From JASHVB01 sp035486135 (GTDB taxonomy: Bacteria; Pseudomonadota; Alphaproteobacteria; Acetobacterales; Acetobacteraceae): a DNA stretch of 30,928 bases. The notes under the pieces were generated by a model. That model saw only the letters and a program-made list of their open reading frames with translations. It did no database searches and was not told the origin of the DNA. Numbering within the stretch: position 1 is the first letter of the stretch; each line of letters starts with the position of its first letter. This document shows positions 15,610-24,003 of the stretch, in pieces. Made by a program: the position numbers and the translations under genes. Location: the NCBI GenBank assembly GCA_035486135.1, contig DATHNI010000007.1, forward strand, positions 1 to 30,928, read 5' to 3'.

Positions 15610-15845
15610 TATAGCCCTGCGGAGCGCGAAGCAACCGGCTGGATTGATCGCTGTCCGTATCGGAAACGCGTTCTTCCCGCAACCATTGCAGCCAGGCCAA
15701 TTCGTGCCGCTCGCGACAAGCGCGAAACGGCGTGTGAGGGTGCCTCCAGCCGGAGCGAAGCGAAGCCTGGTTGTCCATACCACGCCGAAAGTCCGCGTTA
15801 AGGGGCCGGAGGCAGATAACTGCTTCGACCAGCCGCGCCGCAAAG

Positions 15846-15945
15846 CCCTGTGTCATGGCCGGGCTTGGCCCAAGTACCCACGTCTTCTATTGCCGCCAGC
15901 AGCGAAGTCGTGGGTGGCCGGGCCAAGCCCGGCCATGACACAGGG
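15846..15945. repeat. Long palindromic repeat (family B), copy 2
   Basis: Perfect 26-base arms (15846-15871 and 15920-15945) reading CCCTGTGTCATGGCCGGGCT onward, with a partly paired centre containing CCCACG and CGTGGG. Same family as 4814-4921. Confidence 0.85.
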
Positions 15946-16180
15946 AGCTTTGACCCGCCCCAATTGACTCGATTGTTCCCGAATGGACCCTGATGCGTGC
16001 CGGCCCGATCACCCTCACCCGCCACTTCGTGGCGCGTCGATCCACTTCGCGGCTCAACCACGTCCAAGGCGGAAGAGGTTTCCTTGGGCAGACGGTGAAA
16101 AATTAGGCTCTGGACGCGCCCAATGCAGGCAAACCACAAACATTCTTGCTGCGTTGCACAAACGGTAGCAGGATCACCCT

Positions 16181-18979
16181 ATGGCCGACATGCCCACCGA
16201 CCCTGTCGCCGTGCTGGCCCAGGACCTGCTGGAGCTGACCGCGCACCTGGGCGCTCGCGGCGACCAGGATCCGTTCGGCAATCCCGTGCTGCTGGTGGCG
16301 CTGGCGATCAGCCGGCGGATGGATGCCGGCGGCCTCGACGACGCGGCCATCGACGGGCTGATCCGCCACCTGCGCGACGCAGCCTTCGCCGATCGCGCCC
16401 ACCGCCTGGCCGCCTATGTCGGCGGGGTGAACATGGCAGCGAACCAGGCCGTGCTGCACGGCCTCGCCCAACACCTGCTGCGGCCCGACCCGAACGACAG
16501 CCCGGTGCGCTGGGCGGAATACCGAGCCCTGGTGGAACGCCCGCGCTTCGCCGCCGTATTCACCGCGCATCCCACCTTCGCCCTGCCGTATCCCGTCGGA
16601 AAGGCCCTTGCCGAGGCCGCCTGCGGCCGAGCCTCGCCCGGCTTTGCCTCACACCGCCCGCCGCCCATCACCCTGGCCGAGGAATTCGAGCAAGCCGGAG
16701 ACGCGATCGCCCGCGGCCGTGACGCGATCGACCATTTCAACGCGGCATTGCTGTCCGTCGCCCGGTCCGCCTGGCCGGATCGCTGGACCGAGCTGAATCC
16801 GCGCCCCGTCATCCTGTCCACCTGGGTCGGCTACGACACCGACGGACGCACCGATATCGGCTGGTGGGACACCCTGCGGCTGCGGCTGGACATGAAGCAG
16901 CGCCAGCTCGCCCGGCTGCACTCCCAGCTCGCCGGCCTGGCCGTGCCCGTCCCGCTGCTGCATCGCGTCACCGAGGCGATGGACGCCGTCGCGGAGCAAC
17001 TTGCCGCCTGTCCCAACGGCCAGGACCCGCAGCGCGTCTCTGAGTTCGCGCATGCCCTGGTCGGGCGCCGGGACGCGGCGATGACCTCGCCGGAACCGCT
17101 GCTGCCGCTGTTCCGCGACGCGATCGAGGCGGCCCCCAACGACGCGACAAGGCAGGATTTGTGCGTGGCGCGCGCCGGGCTGGTGTCGCACGGCCTGGCG
17201 CTGGCGCACACCCACACGCGGTTGAACGCGGCACAGATCCATAACGTGGTGCGGCAGCGGCTGGGCATCGTCGATCCGCCGGAAGACCCCGCGCATCGCC
17301 GCGCGCTGTTCTCGGCGATCAACACCGCGCTCGACACAGTGCAGCCGGTGCCGGTGGATTTCGGCGCGCTGATCGCCGAGCAAGCGTCGGCGGCACGGCT
17401 GATGATGACGGTGGCGCAGATCCTGAAGCACGTGGATGGCTCCGCCCCGGTGCGCTTCCTGATCGCCGAGACCGAAACCGGCTACACATTGCTCGCCGCA
17501 CTGTGGCTGGCGAAGCTGTTCGGCATCGCCGACCGCATCGAGATCTCCCCGCTGTTCGAGACGGCGGAGGCGCTGGACCAGGGCGCAACGGTGCTGGAGG
17601 AAGCGCTGCGCAGCCCGCACTACCGGGCGTATCTGCGCGACACCGGGAAGCTGGCGCTGCAGTTCGGCTATTCGGATTCCGGCCGCTATGTGGGGCAGCT
17701 TGCCGCCAGCTACCTGGTGGAGCGACTGCGCCTGAAGATCGCCGCCATGCTGGAACGCCACAACATCAGCGGCGTCGAAGTGATCCTGTTCGACACGCAT
17801 GGCGAGAGCATCGGCCGCGGCGCGCATCCGGGCTCGCTGGCGGACCGGCTGAAATACCTGTCGCCGACCGCCTCGCGCCAGGCGCTGTTCCGCGCCGGTC
17901 TGGCGGTGCGCGAGGAAAGCGCGTTCCAGGGCCTCGACGGGTATTTGCTGTTCGGCACGCCGGAGTTGGCTCTGGCCACGATCACCCGCATCGCGGAACA
18001 AACCTATCATCCGGCGGCGGGGCCGATCGAGGACCCGGTCTATGCCGATCCGGATTTCGCCGCCGACTTCTTCGCCACCGTCCGCGCCGGCATGGAGGCA
18101 CTGGTCGATGACGTCGGCTATGGCTCATTGTTGGGCGCGTTCGGTCCGGCGCTGATCGATCGCACCGGGTCGCGTCCGTCGGCACGGCAATCGGACGGCA
18201 TGACCGGTGCGGCGCGCATCCGCCACCCACGCGAGCTCCGCGCCATTCCGAACAATGCGATCCTCCAGCAACTCGGCTGGTGCGCCAACACGCTGCAAGG
18301 GATCGGCGCGGCGGCATCGCGCCATCCGGAAACTTTCGCCGAGATGCATGCGAAGAGCAGACGGTTCCATCGGGCGATGGAACTGGCGACGCACGGACTG
18401 GCGCATTCGGATATCGACGTGCTGCGCGCGGTGATCGCGACGCTCGATCCCGGCACCTGGCTGGACCGCGCCGCGCATACCGAGCGGGTTGGGCGGCGCG
18501 AGGCGCTGGTGTCGGTGGCGCGCGCGCTGGAGCGGCTGGATATCTGGGCGGCGGCGCAGTCGATGTTCCGTCGCATCCAGGCGGACCACCTGGCGCTGCG
18601 CGTCGCGTGGCCGGATGCGCCGCGCATGGCGACGCGCGAGGTGCTGCTGCATGCGCTGCGGCTGGCTCTGGTGCATCGCATCTGGCTGCTGTCCACCGAC
18701 ATCTCCGATTTCTCGCCACGCCACGGCGTGACGCGTCCGGTGCTGGAGGCAGCGATCCTGCGGCTGGATATCGAGGCGGTGCTGGACCTGCTGGCGGAAA
18801 TCTTCCCCGCCGCGCCGGACCCCGCGGCGGAGTGCGACTACGCCGAACCGGCCCCGCCGCGCGGCTCCGGCGCTTATGTGCGCGAGCACGCGGAAATCTT
18901 CGCGCCGATGCGGGCGCTGTTCGGCATGGTGCGGGAGATCGCCACGGCGGTCACGCACGAGGTGGGAGCGTTCGGGTAG
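16181..18979 (+). CDS. Phosphoenolpyruvate carboxylase homologue with altered active site
   Basis: A 932-residue protein, the normal PEP carboxylase length; the canonical enzyme adds bicarbonate to PEP to make oxaloacetate. Recognisable blocks: FTAHPTF (127-133; the catalytic His of AHPT kept), STWVGYDTDGR (213-223; usual WxGGDRDGN), ISPLFETAEAL, FGYSDSGRY (495-503; usual GYSDSxKD) and RAIP (687-690). The glycine-rich loop, normally FHGRGGxxGRGG, is FDTHGESIGRG (537-547): relative to GRG, the His and first Arg positions are changed. It is thus a divergent member whose carboxylase activity is doubtful. The ATG at 16181 has AGGA seven bases upstream. The small DUF4258 gene begins 70 bases after it. 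Confidence 0.8.
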   Translation: MADMPTDPVAVLAQDLLELTAHLGARGDQDPFGNPVLLVALAISRRMDAGGLDDAAIDGLIRHLRDAAFADRAHRLAAYVGGVNMAANQAVLHGLAQHLLRPDPNDSPVRWAEYRALVERPRFAAVFTAHPTFALPYPVGKALAEAACGRASPGFASHRPPPITLAEEFEQAGDAIARGRDAIDHFNAALLSVARSAWPDRWTELNPRPVILSTWVGYDTDGRTDIGWWDTLRLRLDMKQRQLARLHSQLAGLAVPVPLLHRVTEAMDAVAEQLAACPNGQDPQRVSEFAHALVGRRDAAMTSPEPLLPLFRDAIEAAPNDATRQDLCVARAGLVSHGLALAHTHTRLNAAQIHNVVRQRLGIVDPPEDPAHRRALFSAINTALDTVQPVPVDFGALIAEQASAARLMMTVAQILKHVDGSAPVRFLIAETETGYTLLAALWLAKLFGIADRIEISPLFETAEALDQGATVLEEALRSPHYRAYLRDTGKLALQFGYSDSGRYVGQLAASYLVERLRLKIAAMLERHNISGVEVILFDTHGESIGRGAHPGSLADRLKYLSPTASRQALFRAGLAVREESAFQGLDGYLLFGTPELALATITRIAEQTYHPAAGPIEDPVYADPDFAADFFATVRAGMEALVDDVGYGSLLGAFGPALIDRTGSRPSARQSDGMTGAARIRHPRELRAIPNNAILQQLGWCANTLQGIGAAASRHPETFAEMHAKSRRFHRAMELATHGLAHSDIDVLRAVIATLDPGTWLDRAAHTERVGRREALVSVARALERLDIWAAAQSMFRRIQADHLALRVAWPDAPRMATREVLLHALRLALVHRIWLLSTDISDFSPRHGVTRPVLEAAILRLDIEAVLDLLAEIFPAAPDPAAECDYAEPAPPRGSGAYVREHAEIFAPMRALFGMVREIATAVTHEVGAFG

Positions 18980-19049
18980 GGCGGGACGACTCGCCCTGCG
19001 CTGCACGGTGTGCTGGGATGCCGCAGCCGCAAAAGGACCGAGCGCCGCC

Positions 19050-19322
19050 ATGGCCGAGCATCCCCCGCGGCTTCCGCCGCCGCCGTTCTGGCGAACCCGA
19101 TACTATGACCAGGTAGTGGCGGCCCGTCCCGACCGGGCTCACATCCACGCGGCGGATGTCCTATATGCGATGGCGCGACCCGCCCATACCATGCAGCAAC
19201 CCGATGGGCAGTGGCGACACTGGGCGTGGATCGTGCGGCGCGGTCCGTGGTTGCGTGTCGTGATTGAGCCTGACCGGGAGACGGTGCACAACGCATTCTG
19301 GGACCGAGGGTTCAAGCCGTGA
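19050..19322 (+). CDS. DUF4258-like protein, putative toxin of a type II pair
   Basis: A 90-residue protein. After a Pro/Arg-rich start, the pattern HIHAADVLYAMARPAHTM..DGQWRHWAWI followed by WLRVVIEPDRETVHNAFWD matches the short DUF4258 fold, seen in putative toxin-antitoxin toxins. Its stop overlaps the next gene by four bases (GTGA at 19319-19322), so the two are translated together. The ATG at 19050 has AGGA about 13 bases upstream, a weak site; the open frame before it overlaps the PEP carboxylase end and is not coding. Toxin activity is an inference from family and arrangement. Confidence 0.65.
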   Translation: MAEHPPRLPPPPFWRTRYYDQVVAARPDRAHIHAADVLYAMARPAHTMQQPDGQWRHWAWIVRRGPWLRVVIEPDRETVHNAFWDRGFKP

Positions 19323-19570
19323 ACGTCGAGCCGAGCATTCGCTACTACCCTGAGACCGACAGCATGGCGATCGAACTGCGGTCCTGGCCAGGCTCTGCTG
19401 GTGGGCATCCGGAGATGGTTGGCGGCGAAGATGCGGGACCCGACCTCGTGATCCACTATGCCGCTGACGGGCAGCCGTGGCTCTGGGAAATCGAGCACGC
19501 TTCGACCCACCCAGAGCATATCGCCGCCGCGCTGGAACAAATCCGCCGGCTGGGTGCGCTGGCGGCGTAG
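19319..19570 (+). CDS. DUF2283 family protein, putative antitoxin partner
   Basis: An 83-residue protein beginning SIRYYPETDSMAIELRSW, then LVIHYAADGQPWLWEIEHAS, the DUF2283 layout (YxxxxDxxxI, then DxxGxxxxIEIxxAS). DUF2283 genes are often next to DUF4258 genes, and such pairs are proposed type II toxin-antitoxin modules. GTG start with four-base overlap to the upstream gene. It lacks an obvious DNA-binding domain, so self-regulation is not visible. The order, toxin first then partner, is unlike classical modules but is seen in some families. Confidence 0.7.
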   Translation: MNVEPSIRYYPETDSMAIELRSWPGSAGGHPEMVGGEDAGPDLVIHYAADGQPWLWEIEHASTHPEHIAAALEQIRRLGALAA

Positions 19571-19694
19571 TGACCGTCGCATCGCGTATTCGCCCAGATC
19601 CAGACAACCGACAACGACGGTTTTCGCCTCGCTCAGCAGTTCCGATGCCGGGGGCAGGAGCGCCCCGGCGGCGCGAGACAGTGCCGGCCGCTGA

Positions 19695-20186
19695 TCAGCC
19701 GCGTTTCGTGCTGCCAGGCGGCATTTCATCCGGCACGTCGGCCGCCTGCTGCTCGCGCAGCGTCTTGCGCAGGAAGTGGCGGGACTGGCCCGGCGGATAG
19801 TCCTCCAACACCGCGAACGTGACGTAGCCGATCTGTTCGTAGAAGCCACGCGCCTGGAATGTATCGAGCCACGCATCGTGGCAGCCCTGCGTGCGTGCGT
19901 GGTCCTCGGCGCTGGCCATCAGCGCGCGTCCGATGCCTTGGCCGCGCAGCGCATCGTCAACCCACAGGCTCTCGACGAACAACCAGCCACCGAACAGGAC
20001 GCCGACCAGTCCGGCGCGCAGCGCAGCATCGTCATCCTGCAGGAGCAAGGCGAAGCGTTCGGCCTCGCCGGGCGCGTGGCGCGCGTTGAAGGCGCGGATG
20101 CGGTCGCCCAGGGCCTGGCGCGTCTCCAGCGACGGCGCAGGTTCGAAGCGCAGCGTCAGGCCCGGCGGGACAACGGCGTGGGTCAT
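19695..20186 (-). CDS. GNAT family N-acetyltransferase
   Basis: A 163-residue protein that would transfer an acetyl group from acetyl-CoA. Motif A, with the CoA pyrophosphate-binding loop, is SLWVDDALRGQGIGRALM, followed by the alpha-helix with AEDHARTQGC and the strand DAWLDTFQARGFYEQIGY, both standard for GNAT proteins. Starts with ATG 20186 and is divergent from the deacetylase gene at 20264. The substrate is unknown; neighbours give no hint. Confidence 0.88.
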   Translation of the reverse strand: MTHAVVPPGLTLRFEPAPSLETRQALGDRIRAFNARHAPGEAERFALLLQDDDAALRAGLVGVLFGGWLFVESLWVDDALRGQGIGRALMASAEDHARTQGCHDAWLDTFQARGFYEQIGYVTFAVLEDYPPGQSRHFLRKTLREQQAADVPDEMPPGSTKRG

Positions 20187-20263
20187 GGACTTCTCTGGAT
20201 CGACCGGGACACGGACAGCGACGCCATGTTATGCCATGGCCATTCGATGTGAGGCGATTGCCG

Positions 20264-21019
20264 ATGTGTGGCCGCTGCCTGTCGCGGCGTGGATTGGCTG
20301 GTGCCGCGGCGGCGCTGGCCGTGGCGCGATATGCCACGGCAGCAGAGCACGACGCGCCGGTGGAACCGCATATGCGGCTGCCACTGCCGGCGGATGACCA
20401 GGCGGTCGCGCTGACCTTCGACGCCTGCCCTGGCGCGTTCGACATGCGCATCGCATCGGCGCTGATAGACGGCCGTATCGCCGCCACGATCTTCGTCACG
20501 GCCGTATGGATTCGGCGCAATCCCGAAGGGCTGAAGCTGCTGCTGGCGCATCCCGACTTGTTCTCCCTGCAAAACCACGGCGAGCGCCACATCCCGCCGG
20601 TGCTGGGCGACCGCAGCATCTTCGGCATCCGGGCCGCCGGCGACCTCGCGACCATCCGCGCCGAGGTGCGGAACGGCGCGCAGGCGATCGAGGACGCGAG
20701 CGGCATCACGCCACGCTGGTATCGCGCCGCAACCGGCTTCTACTCGCCAAGCGCCATTCCGGAGATCGAGGCGATGGGCTTCGCGATCGGCGGCTACAGT
20801 TTCAGTGCCGATGCGGGCGCCTCGCTGCCGGCAGAACACGTTGCCGCACGCATGGCCGCGGCAAAGAGTGGCGACGTGGTTGTCGCACATATCAACCAGC
20901 CGCTGCGCCCGAGCGGCGAAGGCGTGGTCGCCGGATTGCGCGAATTGCGGCGCCGGGGCTTGCGTTTTGTGCGCCTCGACGAGGCCGCGCCCACTTCTCC
21001 CCCGCGCGGTCAGGCCTGA
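20264..21019 (+). CDS. Polysaccharide deacetylase family protein, exported (Tat-like signal)
   Basis: A 251-residue NodB-fold protein. LSRRGLAGAAAALAVARYATAA (residues 7-27) is a twin-arginine export signal. Catalytic motif 1 is TFDACPG (51-57), where the second Asp of TFDDG is Ala; TFDAC variants are a known subgroup. Motif 2 is NHGERH (104-109), with two His for metal binding, and motif 3 is RWYRAATGFYSP. Expected role: removing acetyl groups from a cell-envelope sugar polymer. The ATG at 20264 is chosen for its GAGG about nine bases upstream and because it begins the signal; the ATG at 20231 lacks a ribosome binding site. The oxidoreductase gene follows 103 bases later. Confidence 0.85.
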   Translation: MCGRCLSRRGLAGAAAALAVARYATAAEHDAPVEPHMRLPLPADDQAVALTFDACPGAFDMRIASALIDGRIAATIFVTAVWIRRNPEGLKLLLAHPDLFSLQNHGERHIPPVLGDRSIFGIRAAGDLATIRAEVRNGAQAIEDASGITPRWYRAATGFYSPSAIPEIEAMGFAIGGYSFSADAGASLPAEHVAARMAAAKSGDVVVAHINQPLRPSGEGVVAGLRELRRRGLRFVRLDEAAPTSPPRGQA

Positions 21020-21122
21020 TCGGCCAGTCTCTGGCGAGCAACCTCCCATGTCGCCGCCGCCCCTTGCCAGGCCGGCACCATCGTCACCACTTGACCGGCC
21101 AAGCCGACCGAGGAGCCAGGAC

Positions 21123-21968
21123 ATGCCGCTGGACCAGCCCATCATCGAGCACCTGCCGTTCGTGCAGGGCGCCCTCACCTACCTCGCGAAGATGGCCGAG
21201 CGAGCCCGCACCTACACCTACGATCCGGGTCCGGGCATCCCGCGCAGCAACCTGCAACTCGAAACCCACACCATGCCGATCCACGACATGCGTCCGGTGG
21301 CGCACGCGGTATCGCTCGATCGCGAGGGTTTCGTGTTGCTCGAACACCGCAGCGCGGCGCGCGACCTGTATGACGAAGGCGAACTGCGCAGCGTCTATTA
21401 TCCCGAGGCGGAGACGTTGCTGGCGTCGGTGACCGGCGGCAGCCGCGTCGTGGTGTTCGACCACACGATCCGCCGCCGCACGCCGGGCGTGGAGGACCGC
21501 TCGCCGGGCGTTCCGCGCCTGCCGGTGCCGCGCATCCATGGCGACTACACCGAGGTCTCCGGCCCGCAGCGTGTGCGCGACGTGATGGGCGAGGAGGCCG
21601 AGACGCTGCTGCGCCGCCGCTTCGCCATCGTGAATGTATGGCGGCCGATCCGCGGTCCGCTGCGCGACGCGCCGTTGGCGGTGTGCGACGCACAGAGCGT
21701 GGCGCCGGACGACTGGGTGCCGCAGGACCTTGTATATCCCGACCGCACCGGGGAGATCTTCGCGCTGACCTACAACCCGTCGCATCGCTGGTTCTATGCA
21801 CCGGCGATGCGGACGGACGAGGTGCTGCTGCTGAAATGCTTCGATTCCGCCAGGGATGGCCGCGCGCGCTTCATGCCGCACACCGCGTTCGAGGACCCCA
21901 CTACACCGCCGGATGTGCTGCCGCGCGAAAGCATCGAACTGCGGGCGCTGGTGTTCTTCGACCGGTGA
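21123..21968 (+). CDS. CmcJ/NvfI family oxidoreductase
   Basis: A 281-residue protein of the group that contains CmcJ (cephamycin methoxylation), fungal NvfI and GA4-desaturase-like proteins, relatives of Fe(II)/2-oxoglutarate oxygenases. Typical segments: IHGDYTEVSGPQRV (His139, Asp141 as likely iron ligands), FAIVNVWRPIRGPLRDAPLAVCDA, HRWFYAPAMRTDEVLLLKCFDS and FMPHTAFEDPT. ATG 21123 has GAGGAG about ten bases upstream; no signal peptide. It may be co-transcribed with the deacetylase. Its substrate cannot be told: members occur both in secondary-metabolite clusters and, as here, alone. Confidence 0.8.
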   Translation: MPLDQPIIEHLPFVQGALTYLAKMAERARTYTYDPGPGIPRSNLQLETHTMPIHDMRPVAHAVSLDREGFVLLEHRSAARDLYDEGELRSVYYPEAETLLASVTGGSRVVVFDHTIRRRTPGVEDRSPGVPRLPVPRIHGDYTEVSGPQRVRDVMGEEAETLLRRRFAIVNVWRPIRGPLRDAPLAVCDAQSVAPDDWVPQDLVYPDRTGEIFALTYNPSHRWFYAPAMRTDEVLLLKCFDSARDGRARFMPHTAFEDPTTPPDVLPRESIELRALVFFDR

Positions 21969-22030
21969 GGCGATTTATACCAACAGTCCGACAGACAGCC
22001 TCTCGAACTGTCGCACCAGCCGCCGCAATC

Positions 22031-22106
22031 GTCATGGCCGGGCTTGACCCGGCCATCTATCGCGGCACCAGCGCTGCATAGACAGCAGGGTCAGGCCGGC
22101 CATGAC
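22031..22106. repeat. Palindromic repeat (family B), copy 3
   Basis: GTCATGGCCGGGCTTGACCC at 22031-22050 pairs with an imperfect complement at 22088-22106. The inner 37 bases are unpaired or decayed. It lies between the oxidoreductase and the VapC-like gene, which converge. Confidence 0.7.
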
Positions 22107-22138
22107 CGTGGGAGCGGGCGCTGCCGGTACGGGAAACT

Positions 22139-22645
22139 TCAGCTCACCCGATGTTGCTCGTGGGTGCGCCGAGAACGGGGTGTAGGACGTCGTCTTCCCG
22201 CCGCATAAGCGGGCGCTCCATCGTCCCACGGATTAAGCCACGCGACGCCACTGTGTTGCACATCTCGCACGTTACGCGTGACCAGGCAGAGGTCATGCTC
22301 GATCGCTGTGGCAGCCAGCATTGTGTCGATCACCAGCGGTGCGTGACCGGTCTGTCGCTTCACGGTACCGCTGATCGCACCCCAGCGCCGCACGATCGCA
22401 CCGGTCAACGGCAGGACCCGATCGGCGAAGCGTGCCTCCAGAGCGGCAATGCCAGCCGCGATGTGCAGCCGAAGCTGACTGTCGGAGGGCGTATTGTGCA
22501 GCCCTTTGTCATACCCACCAGGCGTCAGGATACCGAGGAACAGGGACTCCTCGTCCTGGGCTTCCGCCCACGCCTGAACGCGTGCGGTGGGCTGTGGCCT
22601 GGCTAGTTCGGCAACGAGATTGGTATCCAGCAGCCAGCCGTTCAC
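22139..22645 (-). CDS. vapC: VapC-like PIN-domain toxin, probably inactive
   Basis: A 168-residue PIN-domain ribonuclease homologue. Its four expected catalytic acids would be Asp7 (WLLDTN), a Glu in a TLGEYDKG-type motif, Asp107 (VIDTMLAATA) and Asp128 (TRNVRD). The second is lost: the motif reads TPGGYDKG, giving Gly44 for Glu (GAG to GGG is one base) and Pro42 for Leu. The C-terminus runs about 25 residues past the usual NPW end, through an Arg-rich tail (AYAAGRRRPTPRSRR). It overlaps the antitoxin gene by four bases (ATGA), as is normal for vapBC. Likely a decayed toxin or a regulatory subunit. Confidence 0.85.
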   Translation of the reverse strand: MNGWLLDTNLVAELARPQPTARVQAWAEAQDEESLFLGILTPGGYDKGLHNTPSDSQLRLHIAAGIAALEARFADRVLPLTGAIVRRWGAISGTVKRQTGHAPLVIDTMLAATAIEHDLCLVTRNVRDVQHSGVAWLNPWDDGAPAYAAGRRRPTPRSRRTHEQHRVS

Positions 22646-22956
22646 AGCGAGACGTCACGGCCGGTGTCACGTTCGCGCGTCGTGTCGAGGCTGCCCAGGT
22701 GCAAGCCTTGAAGGAAGGCGACGAGATTTTGGCGCGGTTTAATGGGAGGCATAAGCCTTTCCAGCGCTTCGACGGAGATGACCACGACGGCATCCTTGCC
22801 ACGTACTGTGACGCGCTGTGGCCCTTCGAAACGAGCAAGGCGAACGATTTCGCTGAATCGGGCCTTGGCATCTTCGAGTTTCCACTTGGGATGGAGCGCG
22901 GTGGCGCGGCGGCGGCGCGGAACGGCCGTTGGCTGGGCAGACGTGATCCGTGGCAT
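22642..22956 (-). CDS. vapB: Phd/YefM-type antitoxin (VapB partner)
   Basis: A 104-residue protein. After a basic N-terminal extension (about 22 residues), WKLEDAKARFSEIVRLAR, then GPQRVTVRGKDAVVVISVEALERLM forms the Phd/YefM DNA-binding fold, and FLQGLHLGSLDTTRERDTGR is the tail that usually wraps around the toxin. It would bind and silence VapC and repress its own promoter. Its last four bases overlap the toxin start. ATG 22956 has AAGG eight bases upstream. With the toxin's active site changed, its surviving role may be repression only. Confidence 0.85.
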   Translation of the reverse strand: MPRITSAQPTAVPRRRRATALHPKWKLEDAKARFSEIVRLARFEGPQRVTVRGKDAVVVISVEALERLMPPIKPRQNLVAFLQGLHLGSLDTTRERDTGRDVSL

Positions 22957-23143
22957 GTTCGAAAGCCTTGATCTGACCAGCTGACCAGTAGCAGATCGAC
23001 GGCACGGACGCCGCGGCTTCGCGCGGTTCCTGGGAGCCGCAATGCCGGAGCGGTGGTACCTGCCCCATTACCCTGACCCAGCTGCCAGTGCATAACCTAG
23101 GCAGACTGTGTGAAATGCCATTTGTCCGTTCGTGGTCCCGCAC

Positions 23144-23725
23144 CTACGCCTTTGGGACGCTCACCCCGATCATGTCACCCTCGCGCACGATCGATGCCAG
23201 CCTGGCCTCATCCCATCCTTCCGTCCCGGCCGGGCGCAGCGGCAGCACCATCCAGCGATAATCCGCGGTCGAATCGACCACGCGCAGCCTGACGCTATCG
23301 GGCACCACCGTGCCCCACTCCTCCGCCAGCAACCCACGCGGATCGCGCACCGCACGCGCGCGATATCCTGCCGACTTGTACCAGAACGGCGGATAGCCCA
23401 GCACCGCGCGCGGATAGCAACTGCACAGCGTGCAGACCACAAGGTGATGCACCTCCGCGCTGTTCTCCAGCACACCCAGCGGAGGCATGCCGCGCATCGG
23501 AATGCCGAGCTCCTCGGCCGCCTTCGACCCGTCCTCCAGCAGCCGGGCACGATACGCCGGATCGGTCCACGCCTTCGCCACCATGCGCGCGCCCTGACCC
23601 GGACTGGCGCTGTCGGTGCTGGCGATGCGTTCGGCGATCTCCGCCGGCGACGCGATGCCCTTCGCCGCCAGCACGCTGCGCAACGCAGTCAGCAGCTTTT
23701 GGCCGTCGATTTCCGCGAGGGTCAT
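23144..23725 (-). CDS. Nitrile hydratase alpha subunit, cobalt type (ScnC/ToyJ-like)
   Basis: The metal-binding subunit that hydrates nitriles to amides, or, in thiocyanate hydrolase, breaks thiocyanate down. The 193-residue protein has the claw motif VCTLCSC (Cys98, Cys101, Cys103), the Thr after the first Cys indicating the cobalt type; two of these cysteines are oxidised in active enzymes. It continues with the conserved YPRAVLGYPPFWYKSAGYRARAVRDPR. The start at 23725 gives an ATGA overlap with the split beta gene; an ATG at 23740 is also in frame. Last gene of a three-gene operon. No activator/metallochaperone gene lies next to it. Confidence 0.85.
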   Translation of the reverse strand: MTLAEIDGQKLLTALRSVLAAKGIASPAEIAERIASTDSASPGQGARMVAKAWTDPAYRARLLEDGSKAAEELGIPMRGMPPLGVLENSAEVHHLVVCTLCSCYPRAVLGYPPFWYKSAGYRARAVRDPRGLLAEEWGTVVPDSVRLRVVDSTADYRWMVLPLRPAGTEGWDEARLASIVREGDMIGVSVPKA

Positions 23726-24003
23726 AGTGGTTCCAACCAATGTTCGAAGATTTCCACCAGCAACTCGTCACCCGCGCGGCCTTCGTGCCAGACCTCGGGC
23801 TGGTCGAAGCGCACATGATACAACGCGCGGGTCGGCGCAGGGCGTGCGAAGGCCAGGTCTTCCGGATTGGGAAAGGCGCCAAGCCGCCGCACCACCGTGC
23901 CCTGCATGCCGCGCACGTAGTGCGGCGTGCGGACATGCGCCGGGCCGCGCGTCTCCGGCCAGTCGTTCTTCACCCGCACGATGGCGCCGGGTTCGAACAT
24001 CAT
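23722..24003 (-). CDS. Nitrile hydratase beta subunit, C-terminal half as separate gene
   Basis: A 93-residue SH3-like domain equal to the C-terminal part of nitrile hydratase beta. MMFEPGAIVRVKNDWP, then RTPHYVRGMQGTVVRRLGAF and ALYHVRFDQPEVW..GDELLVEIFEHWLEPL fit the family closely. In most nitrile hydratases this domain is fused to the N-terminal half. Here it is separate and joined to the upstream gene by an ATGA overlap at 24000-24003 and to the downstream alpha gene by another. In thiocyanate hydrolase this part is ScnA. Confidence 0.85.
   Translation of the reverse strand: MMFEPGAIVRVKNDWPETRGPAHVRTPHYVRGMQGTVVRRLGAFPNPEDLAFARPAPTRALYHVRFDQPEVWHEGRAGDELLVEIFEHWLEPL

Larger units (their letters stand above)
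15203..16180. other. Nearly 1 kb without a credible gene, repeat-rich
   Basis: Open frames here have no recognisable protein features. The stretch holds an AT-rich patch with dyads at 15551-15609, a long family B hairpin at 15846-15945, and a degenerate family A repeat at about 15998-16060. A fragment of the family C core (CCCCTTGAGGGAG) is at 15312-15324. It may be an old insertion site or the remains of lost genes. Confidence 0.5.

Noticed and set aside
15257..15967. Open frame over the repeat-rich gap
   Set aside because: Crosses a long palindrome and the AT-rich patch; no domain or ribosome binding site, and composition changes along it.
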